Shown here one piece after another: positions 55,275 to 64,000 of a DNA stretch of 64,000 nucleotides (position 1 is the stretch's first letter; each line of letters starts with the position of its first letter). Where the stretch lies: NCBI GenBank assembly GCA_905147135.1, contig LR990061.1:7726026-7790025 (forward strand), written 5' to 3'. The notes under the pieces are model-generated. The model did not search any database and was not told the DNA's origin. It saw only the letters and a list, made by a program, of their open reading frames with translations. Both the position numbers and the translations under genes were made by a program. This DNA is from Blastobasis lacticolella (taxonomy: Eukaryota; Arthropoda; Insecta; Lepidoptera; Blastobasidae).

Positions 55275-55990
55275 TCTTGGAGTTAATGTCCCGGTTGTGA
55301 TCTCACTTGCGAGGGCCCGGGGTCCGCCTTGATCATGATGCAATTAATAGAAGCACAGGGGTTTCCAAAGTGTGCGCCGTGGCGAGATAGGAGGGGCGCT
55401 GTAACGCGAATATTCTCGTCTCGTAACTAAACATAGATGTTCATATGCTCATATTAAATCATTATCATCATCATATCAGCCGCAAGATGCCCACTGCTGG
55501 GCATAGGTATCCCCAGAGGTCCCCACAAAGGGTATTGCGCCTTCCGCATTCAGCTACACCTGCGATCTCTAGCAGATCGTTGGCACACCTGGTGGGAGGC
55601 CTACTCACGCTGCGTCTTCCGGTACATGATCGCCACTCGAGAACTTTACTGTTCTCGAGGGGCGATGATGCGGCGAGATGGCAACTGTTAATAGAGGAAC
55701 CTGACCAGATTAGGCTCCGGTGACTGCTTACCATCAGGCAGGCCGTAAGCTTGTTTGCACTATGGTGGTATACAAAAAAAAAATTGGAGCATTGTTATAC
55801 ATTCAGTCGCTTGAATGTGCAGTTTCTTCACGATGTTTTCCATTACCGTAAGAGCATCGGTTAGTGTTGACCGTATATAACTCAGAAAAGAGACTTGATT
55901 TTTGAAGAGAAGAGAAAGAAACTTGGGGTACGAGTCGGACCCCTTAACTATTGGGCCACCGACGTTTTGTCTAGGTACTACTCGATACCT
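55275..55990 (-). mobile_element. SINE family A split by other repeats
   Basis: The tail is at 55275-55340 ('gagggcccggggtccgcctt') and the body at 55795-55880 ('ttcacgatgttttccattac'). Between them is another repeat beginning 'gatgcccactgctgggcata' (55487-55640). Confidence 0.55.
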
Positions 55991-56219
55991 ATTTGTGGCC
56001 AAATGGCTATTCCAATGGCGGGGCGTTCGACATTCGAAACGTTTTTCTGAAAACGAAATACTTACTCTATGAAACTATAGAATCTATAGGTACTGACAAT
56101 TAATTAAATAAATAAACACCAAAAAAAAATTACGAAATGTAGTTTGTTTTCCTGCCACGTGATAATTTATTTAACCTTGACACCTATAGAAAAGTTGGAC
56201 AGAACGCTGGTGGCACACG

Positions 56220-56510
56220 AGTTATCTTGTTTAATCAGGTGGTAGGACTCAGGTAGCTTGTGGAGATCGCCTGGGTGAGTACCCAGTACATCTATTTCTG
56301 CCGCCAAGTATTGTTGTGTTTCAGTTTGAAGGATAAGGTAGCCAGCGCAATTACAGGCATGAGGCATTTGATCTTAGTTCTCGCAGTGACAACTCATCTG
56401 CGGTCTGTATTTTTGTTACCTGCAACTTAATTGTAGGAATCGTAGATGTTATGGGCGACAGTTCCCACTTACTATTTGGAGGGCTGTCGTTTGTCACTGA
56501 GTGGCATAAA
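56220..56510. repeat. Interspersed repeat shared with 36368
   Basis: 'gaaggataaggtagccagcg' and 'ggcatgaggcatttgatctt'. Opposite copy is next to gene D. Confidence 0.6.
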
Positions 56511-56876
56511 AAAATGCAGAATGTATATTTTATCGGTCCTCAATTCCGCTCCCAATTCAGCATGAATGAAATCTTCTTATCAGGGTGTGATGGTCCGCGA
56601 TGCTAATAAAGCTATTCTGGTCAACGGTCACCAGATGTGATGGTGCGGTGTGTGAGTCCAATATAAAATAGGTTGTACATAGGCCGTCAACGACTCTTAG
56701 CCATCAGCGGAGATCTCTCACTCGCAGCGGTCAATTTCAGCAAAATTGAATTCATTGATAACAAGAAATTTTTTTGCCATATTTTTTTCAAATTCTCGCA
56801 AAATTTTAAATTCGTTTTCTACACAAGGTAACAAAATAACAAAGCTATCCGTCACCTGACAATTCATGTCATTGAT

Positions 56877-59800
56877 TTGTTTGTAAACATTATCATCATA
56901 AATCCTATGAGTCTTGAAGATTTGTCTTTTACTGGCGATTTCAAGTATGGTACAGATTCTATAGACAATACAAGCTCATACTCTGACGCTAAGTCGAATA
57001 TTACAATAACGGACTTACAAAGGGCCAATACAAAGCGGCCATCACACGAATGGAAAAATACTTCGCAAATGTGGAAGAATATAATGTTGAAGATGTTCTT
57101 GTTCGAAAAAATTCACAAATAAAAACTTAAGAAAACTACTTAAAAGTATCTTTGAACTTGCAAGTGCTGGGTGAAACAGCCGAGGAGGAGGAGGAGATGG
57201 AGGAAAGATATTTCAAACTGATGTCTTTGATCGAGCGCAAAATTGCGTCACCGATCAGCCACACTATGACCGATATACAGCGGAGCTTCCTTCACTTGAC
57301 ATACCGATTTTCGATGGCAAAGATATTTCCTCTTATAAATCATTTATAGAGATGTTTGATGCTGTTGTACACAAATATACGAGGTTGGCGCTTATACAAA
57401 ATTGTTGTTTTAAAAGAAATATTTAAAAAAAGAACCTTTGCAGATAATCGACAGTCTGCCAATTATTGGAGAATCATACGAGTCTGCATTGAGTTTATTG
57501 AAGAAACGGTATGATAATCCGGCTTCCAAGTTTGTAGCGCGGTACTGCACAGTCATAGCGCGACTTGGCGGCGAAGGTGCGACAGCATATGTCTGCGTTA
57601 AATAATTTGAAGCAACTTGTGAGCCAGTGGGATTTGATTCTATCCTGTATACTTCTCCGCAAGCTTGATTCCTATACAGTGAGGCTCTTTCATAGTGATC
57701 GGTATGTTACGAAGGTCGTTTCCACTGACGAGTTGTTAAATTACATAGACAAACGAGCTGCTTGTATGGAGGTAAGTCCTAGCTCTAATGAGAAGACATA
57801 CGGTAAAACAAAACCTGTTTCACTAGTGACAACTGGCAGCAAACCGACAAAGCCTTCTTCTCAAATTAAATGTTCTCTATGTCAACAAAATCGTAGACTT
57901 TTTAAGTATCCCAATTTTCTCTCGTTGACTATAGATAAACGTATTAATCATGTGAGCAGTAACAATTTGTGCAAAAGTCTGCTTGAACGCTTATCCATTG
58001 ATATAAATTTGTGTGCTCAATTTGTGATTCCAGGTCGCTAATTCATGAAAAGCACAAAGAAGGTGAATGTGACGGTTTTAATAAGACCAACTTGCATGTA
58101 GCACAGCTTCTAAATCAAACCGTCTTGCTTCCCACTGCTAAGGTGATTGCACAAGGAGCAGATAATAAAAATCTAGTGGTAAGCGAGCGGCCACACAGAA
58201 AAGACGTAAGACGCAGACACGTATCGGACGCGGCGACGTATAGAAACGTCGCGACGCAAAACATACAGAAAAGACAGGGCGCGGACAGGGCGCGGACAGG
58301 GCGCGGACAGGGCGCGGACGCGTCGCAGACACGACTTAAAACATACAGAAAGGACGGGGCACGGGCGCACCGCGGGCGAGAGCGGGGGTGTGGGCGAAGC
58401 GCGGGAGTTGGGCCTCGCCCGCAGCGCTTGCTATCCTTGTTTTGCCTACGCTTTTGACTGGTCCGCGACGGCGCCGCGTCCGTGCCCTGTCTTTTCTGTA
58501 TGTTTTAAGTCGTGTCCGCGTCCCGTCTGTGCCCTGTCTGCGACGTGTCTGCGTCTTTCCTGTGTGGCCGCTCGCGGGCACTCTTAGACTGTGGGAGTCA
58601 AACCTCATTTTGTACCACGGCATTAGCCGAATAGTTAGGATTGCCACAGTATGATTTAATTAAACATATAGGAAACCTGGGTGACGTTTGCGGTAGTAAA
58701 TCTACTAAAGCCTTAAACCTGCCCATAAAGTCGATTATGCAGAATTATAACTTAAACATCACTTGTTCCACTGTCGGTAAAATAAAAACAAAGCTGCCTC
58801 AAACAAAAATTGATTTGAATAGCTTTCAAATCCCAAAAAACGTGTTTGTTTGACTTATGATGAGTTTCACATTCCTGGTGAAATTTCACTTTTATTGGCT
58901 TGTGATGTCTTATTCAAAATTATAAAAGACGGCAAAATTGAGGGAGGACCAACGGATCCCATCTTACTCAATACACATCTTGGGTATATTGTCTCGTCCT
59001 GTAAATTATTAAATATTAACGACGCTGTCGTTATGCATACAATTACTGAACCGAGCCTGAATCATTGTATTCATCAGTTTCAGTGGGATTTGGATTGGAT
59101 TGGATTCAGTGGGAAGCCGAAAAGGTTCCTCACGTGTTCCAAGAATCACTTCCAGAACATGAATACAGCAAAAAGGTTTTCAAGGACTCAGTTACGCTTA
59201 AAAATAATAAGTTCGAAGTTAAAATACCTTTAAAAGTCGAACTTAAGGAAATTTATCTATCAAATTAATTTGGGATTGCTTTCCAAAGGTTATGCGCCAT
59301 CGAGCGTCGATTTAAAAGGAATCTAGTATATCATGAATTATACAAGAACTTCATTCATGAATATTTGGATCTACAGCACGCTAAAGTGATTGATACCGAC
59401 AACTGTGATGAAAAGGATAAACCTCTATTCTTTTTGCCACATCACGCAGTGTTGCGCCCTGAGGGGCAAACTATTAAATTGAGAGTAGTGTTCGATGGCA
59501 GCGCACAGACGAAAAGTGATTATAGTCTTAATGATATGATGTGCAATGTGCAACGATAACTTTTCGACATACTACTACTCTTTCATAAGTACAAGTACGT
59601 TATTCAATGCGACCTCCGTCATATGTACAGGATGATAAATATTCATCCAGATCATAAATGTTTACAAAACATTCTGTGGCGCGAGGATGGTGTCATGCAA
59701 GTGCCTCAGCTTCAAACTGTGACTTATGGCTTGAAGAGTTCAGCATTTCTCTGCTATTATAAACAATTCTTATATCGACGATATTCAGTCTGGAAGCGAT

Positions 59801-60700
59801 ATAATTGAAGGCACGCTCAAGCTTAAGAGTGAGCTTGATTCGATTTCTAAGCTAGCAAATTTCAAACTACATAAGTGGGTGTCCAATTGTCCTAAATTAC
59901 TTATAGATGTGCCAAAGGAAAGTCCCGGTATGAGTAACAAAAATATTGATACGGACAAGGCTGCTTATAAATACTAAGTATGTCATATGAAGCAAAAGAT
60001 GACGTATTTCAGCTCAGTGGACATGTGCTTGATCCAAAGCCTGAAACTCCGACCAGAAGAAACGTATTATCTTCCATTAGTCGATTATTCGATCCAATGG
60101 GATTTGCTGGTCCTGTCACTTTAAAAGCCAAACTGCTTTTACGAGAGCTATGTCATAATAATTTAGAATGGGACACGCCTTTACCAAAAGTGTTATGTCA
60201 TGTTTGGGAGAGTTTTTATAACAATATTATTAACATGCCTGTGCTGACCATACCTCGTTAATTGCATATTTCCGAGGCTAAAGAAGTACGGTTAATTGGT
60301 TACTGCGATGCTTCTGCTAATGCTTACGGCTGCTGCTTATATTTAAAAGTTAAAAGTATTGACCAAACGTACATTCACCTACTTTGCTCAAAATCAAAGC
60401 TAAATGCAATTAGTCAAATCTAAGCTAACAATTCTGAAATTTGAATTAAACGGTGCGTTGTTTTTAGCAAAACTTGCTTATCATGTTTCTAGTTCGCTTA
60501 ACGTAGCGACTATTGACATTTTTTTCGATTCCAAGATTGTTGTTGATTGATGTTAAGGTTCCCGCTTACATAGGAAACTGCGTTAAAGAAATAAAGCGGC
60601 TAACACAGAATGCTAGTTGCCACTTTACTCCAGGCCTATTTTACCCCGCAGACATTTTGTCTAGAGGCGCAGATCCAACCGAAATTAATATAGGTTGAGA
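56877..60700 (+). pseudogene. Broken BEL/Pao-type LTR retrotransposon
   Basis: Plus-strand blocks in the normal order but in shifted frames: gag-like start (56907) and coiled segment; gag body at 57565-58041; zinc-knuckle-like CSLCQQN and ICSICDS (57870, 58010); aspartic protease ALLDCGSQTSF (near 58580); linker 58850-59230; RT blocks LRVVFDGSAQ (59490) and YGLKSSAFLCYY (59735); DPMGFAGPVTL (60090); RNase H start YCDASANAYG (60305) and LSRGADP (60660). Integrase and both LTRs are missing. Multiple stops and frameshifts and an inserted MITE make it inactive. It is an insect genomic element, not an expressed gene. Confidence 0.85.
58175..58582. mobile_element. GC-rich MITE inside the BEL/Pao copy
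   Basis: Ends are inverted repeats: AGTG, 6-7 nt, then CGAGCGGCCACACAG on the left, the complement on the right (CTGTGTGGCCGCTCG). Interior repeats GACAGGGCGCG four times. The protease frame of the host element reads into both sides (KNLV before, ALLDCGS after), so it is an insertion. The hAT-like TIR is suggestive but no 8-bp duplication is clear. Confidence 0.75.
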
Positions 60701-61850
60701 GTAGAATTCGCGAAAAAATCCTTCGCGTAGTCAAAAAATAGGATATTTTAATTTCATTTATATTATTTTATTTGTGAAGCGCCTGTGCTTTTGTACATTG
60801 GGATGTTACAATAGTAGAGACCGCTCTGAGCTGCCGATAAATATACACGTGTTATATATAAGGTATTTTAGTATATTTTCATTGTAATTTAAAGTTACAT
60901 ATTAATTGAAAATTATCGTGATTAATAATAATTTATGTTCAAAATAGTTTCACCAACATTTTACCAACTTCAGAACGAAATGACTCGATTTCTCAACAAT
61001 TGTTACTCTTTGATCAGATAAAGTACTGATTATGAGCAACTTCCTTAATTAATTATGTACTAAATTTATTATAATGTTAAAAGTTATTAACTAGTGTTAA
61101 AGTTATTAGTTAGTTGTTATACATTAAATTAACAGTAATCAATCTATCAGTAAATTTAGAAGACCGGAAATGAGACTAGAAATGACATTGCCGGTTATAT
61201 AGCTAGTGTTAAAGGTTCAGTCGAAAGACTGAGAGGGACTTTTGCTCCAGACCCGACACAGAGTTCAGTACAAACTTGCATTGTATTGTTGTTGCTTTAT
61301 ATTTTGTATTAGTTTTATTTATTTATATTATTTATTTATTAAAGCTTTATGCACAAAAGTACAGTGGCGGACTTAAAGCTAAAATAGCCTTATGTAGATA
61401 AGGCTTCACACTTCGCTCAGTCTCTCTTAAATACTTCATAACCTATGTCCTAAACAAACAACACCACCTCCATGAACGATATTTTACAAGACATAAATAC
61501 CTATTTATTCATATGCTTTATACTCTTGTTAACTTAATTTATAAATTTAAATTTCGGTGGGTTTTGGTTACATACTCACACTCTGTTATTATTCTGTAGC
61601 TTAATGACTAAAATAAAGGTGTGTACTAATAAAAGTCACTATAGATATAAGTAGGACATATATTAAATCTAACACATGCATGTAGACAATTAATAAACAA
61701 ATATACATTGAATAGAAAACTGAAATTATAGCAATTATGTCTACTTTTGACACATATTCTTGGCATATAAAACTAACTCTCTTACTACCATCGTAATAGT
61801 AGCAAAGTGTACATCTCGACCGTACCTACACCCTTCTTTTTTTTTTACTA
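60701..61850. other. Non-coding AT-rich stretch
   Basis: No gene. It contains a fragment 'acagtggcggacttaaagct' (61361) also found near 9527. Confidence 0.45.
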
Positions 61851-61851
61851 A

Positions 61852-62310
61852 TTGACTAGCCTGGCATTTGGCCGTCACCTCACCTGGTGGTAAGTGACGA
61901 TGCGGCCGATGATGGAGCATATCTATCTAAACCTAACAGCCTATTCACTCTAGCCTTGAAGGCATCCAGATTATATTGATCAGGGAACACACTCGCAGGC
62001 AACGCATTCCACTCCTTAGCCGTACGCATTATAAAAGTTGAGCCAAAGCGGCTCGTGTGGATAGCTGGAAGATCCACGACATAAGGATGAAGTGCTCGCC
62101 CAGATCGCATCTCCCGATGGCGGAAAGGGGCCGGCGGAATGAGGTCGTGCAACTGCTTCGCACTCTCTCCGAAGTGCAACCTGTAGAAGACCGACAAACG
62201 CGAACCCAACCCCGATGCTCGAGGCTCTGCAGCTTAGCTTCAATCAACTGCGGATCACTAATAAATTTCTTTGCACGTTCTTCTCCTCAATCGGTCCCTC
62301 TATTCTGACG
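61852..62310 (-). pseudogene. LINE 3' fragment
   Basis: The minus strand encodes LSVFYRLHFGESAKQLHDL, PFRHREMRSGRALHPYVVDL and RTAKEWNALPASVFPDQYN, the RT C-terminal block of a LINE related to 42724; one frameshift separates it from IEAKLQSLEHR upstream. Its 3' end is a T-run (61840-61850 on the plus strand). Confidence 0.78.
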
Positions 62311-62341
62311 ATCGTGACTTCTTGCCTTAATAACAATTTTC

Positions 62342-63382
62342 CTACATCTTCCTCCTCATATCCATATTCTTACCAAACCGTGCCTGCATCAAAGTTGCTT
62401 TAATATGGGAACCCTTTCTATGGACCCGCGTTGTGCAATAGCCCTTAGGCATAGGAGTACTTGTGTTTGGATCTAATATGTTTATCAAGATCGCCAATGC
62501 TTCCTCCTTAGTAACTGTGGCCAGTGAGGCCAAATTTAAACCAGCGGCGAATTGTGTGGAAATTAGTGTCAGAAAACGTATTTGGCGGACCGCTTTTTTC
62601 AGATACATCATCTTATCGGTCGAATTCAAACTTTTTCCTTCCTTCCTTTTTTTTTCCATTTTTTCTTCATTTATAGTGTTGGTAGGTCTTGCATTGTTTG
62701 GTTGTGTTTGTGTTTTTTTCCTAGAATTTTGGTCCTTGTTCCTCTTACTGTCGTCATATTTAATTAGTTTATTAGCATAATTTTCAATCGCGTTAAATAA
62801 ATCCATTTCCGAATCAATAGTCAAAATATCCGACGAAAAAATGTCGACTATAGTACTCACATGTAACTGTAAGAAAATGTTGTCTTGTAGAATTTGTTTT
62901 GTTGCAGTGTTGAAAAATTCCATGGATTTCTTAATTAACTCCTCTTCGTCATATAATTTTGCAACTTCATATGCTGTACCAACGTTTTCCACGTTCAGTT
63001 TTGCACTCATGTGTGCAACACATATTTCTTTTAAAGTTTCGAGCCAATATCGGTGTGCTATGTAATATGTTTCGAGGGCAAGCTCAAATGTTTCGAGTTT
63101 TATGCTATCTGTATAGATGTGCTCTAACATAATATTGAATACGTGAGGCTCAACATCGGCGATTAGAATAGGGCCATCTGCGGTGAAATTTTTGGAGAAC
63201 ATGGCCTCAAAGACTGGCGACGCGGCCGCTAGGAATGTTTTGTGAGCCGCTATCAACGTCTGCTCACTCCCCACAACAAAATTGCAATCGGAAAGTCGAC
63301 CCGTTTGCAGCAACTCTTTGTGCCTCTGTTTAACACCCGAACCGCTGGCTTGCCAGTTTTCGGTGTTTCTAAATAGTGACAT
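62342..63382 (-). CDS. Intronless BTB-BACK domain protein
   Basis: A 346-codon frame. BTB/POZ domain at about residues 22-125: LSDCNFVVG, IAAHKTFLAAASPVFEAMFS, VFNIMLEHIYTD. A BACK-type helical domain follows at about 130-210 (LNVENVGTAYEVAKLYDEEE). Then a Lys/Asn/Gln-rich linker at 211-250 and a C-terminal part with IRFLTLISTQFA and a moderately conserved MPKGYC, the usual layout of BTBD-like proteins. Such proteins bind each other through BTB and often link a Cullin-3 ubiquitin ligase to substrates; whether this one does is inference. No kelch or PHR domain is seen. The lack of introns suggests a retrocopy or an intronless expanded family, but the frame is undamaged. The start was taken at the first ATG, which lies just after a decayed duplicate of the 5' end. 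Confidence 0.85.
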   Translation of the reverse strand: MSLFRNTENWQASGSGVKQRHKELLQTGRLSDCNFVVGSEQTLIAAHKTFLAAASPVFEAMFSKNFTADGPILIADVEPHVFNIMLEHIYTDSIKLETFELALETYYIAHRYWLETLKEICVAHMSAKLNVENVGTAYEVAKLYDEEELIKKSMEFFNTATKQILQDNIFLQLHVSTIVDIFSSDILTIDSEMDLFNAIENYANKLIKYDDSKRNKDQNSRKKTQTQPNNARPTNTINEEKMEKKRKEGKSLNSTDKMMYLKKAVRQIRFLTLISTQFAAGLNLASLATVTKEEALAILINILDPNTSTPMPKGYCTTRVHRKGSHIKATLMQARFGKNMDMRRKM

Positions 63383-63466
63383 GTCGGAAAGTCAACCAGA
63401 TTGCAGCGATTCTTAATTCCGTTGTCCGACGTCCAAACCGCTCTGGCTTGTCAGTCCTATGTGTCT
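63383..63466 (-). repeat. Decayed tandem copy of the BTB gene 5' end
   Basis: 84 bp upstream of the ATG align in length and at both ends with codons 5-32 of the BTB frame (63287-63370); it reads ESLQSG-stop-LSD against ELLQTGRLSD and TSQSG against WQASGSG, with two stops. It is a duplication in which one unit died. Confidence 0.75.
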
Positions 63467-64000
63467 CTTATTATTCTATAAAACAAGTCGATCAACTATG
63501 AAACGCACTACACGAAATCTTCAATTTGATATTTGTTTTATTTATATTACAGTTTTACAGCAAATGCATTATTTTTAAAAAGACAGACGTTTTATAAATG
63601 TAACGAAATCAGCGTCTTATCGATACTTATATGTAGATTAACATTGTAGCAAATAATTTATTAGATAGTTGATATAATATCAGATTAGATAAGTTAAGAT
63701 ATAATATAGTGTGTTTTTAGAGGTGGAGAACGTTAATTTGAAATAAAACAAAGAAAAAAGTATTTAATATCAGTTTGCTATGGAAGCGTGGACCAGATTA
63801 TTTATTATATTCAGATTGTTACATTTTTTATATGGCTGAAATTGAAACGCCACTTAATAATTAATAAGGTAATTTTTCAATTATTGACAAGGAATCCATT
63901 GATCCCTTTTTCGAAAATATTCTAGCCTTTATAAAGCTACGCGTATTATGGTATACGTGTTAAGATTTGTAATTATTTACTATAAATATTTATATGCAAG
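63467..64000. other. AT-rich flank of the BTB gene
   Basis: No gene or clear repeat. It should hold the BTB gene's promoter; no element could be named. Confidence 0.4.

Noticed and set aside
58011..58587. Arg/Pro-rich ORFs on both strands
   Set aside because: Created by the GC-rich MITE inside the BEL/Pao copy; no conserved domain beyond the zinc-knuckle remnant at the start.

Overview
The window reads as euchromatic DNA from a moth or butterfly (Lepidoptera). It is AT-rich, its genes have many small exons with GT/AG splice sites, and it is crowded with insect-type retroposons: tRNA-derived SINEs, RTE- and Jockey/CR1-type LINE fragments, a Lep1-like Helitron and a broken BEL/Pao element. The order is inferred from this content; no species can be named.

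The main content is a head-to-tail array of four related genes on the minus strand. I call them A (9089 down to 4893), B (19470 to 10268), C (28494 to 21070) and D (52127 to 36788). I assembled them by hand from splice sites and exon homology. B, C and D give complete frames of 492, 537 and 471 codons; A gives 412 codons if it stops in exon 7. All encode secreted trypsin-fold proteins: signal peptide, short pro-region, an RRI-type activation site, the protease-like domain, then a C-terminal tail. In all four the catalytic His57 is Ala (LTSAAC), Ser195 is His (NDHGGP instead of GDSGGP), oxyanion Gly193 is Asn and the trypsin pocket Asp189 is Gly, while Asp102 is kept. They are therefore serine protease homologues (pseudoproteases) that lost activity before they duplicated and have kept the same replacement since. 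Two regions vary strongly between copies: a 51-92 residue insertion in the loop before the former active-site serine (very acidic in D), and the C-terminal tail, whose last exon is nearly unrelated from gene to gene.

Layout. 1-4.9 kb: non-coding, with two hairpin repeats and a SINE. 4.9-28.5 kb: genes A, B and C, spaced 1.2-1.6 kb apart, with SINE/LINE debris in introns. 28.5-36.8 kb: repeats, including a 1.7 kb inverted repeat with ~0.7 kb arms. 36.8-52.1 kb: gene D, whose 15 kb length comes from a minisatellite in one intron and from a 6.8 kb TTAA-flanked insertion inside a SINE in another; that insertion itself holds nested SINEs, a LINE, a Helitron and a 276-bp tandem repeat with a conserved hairpin. 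52.9-60.7 kb: degraded LINE and BEL/Pao copies. 61.9-63.5 kb: a LINE 3' fragment and an intronless BTB-BACK gene (346 aa, minus strand) whose 5' end lies in a decayed tandem duplication.

How the genes work together is inferred only from structure. The four pseudoproteases would be exported and could act as binding proteins, cofactors or decoys for active proteases or their inhibitors; tissue and role cannot be read from the DNA. The BTB gene looks unrelated to them.
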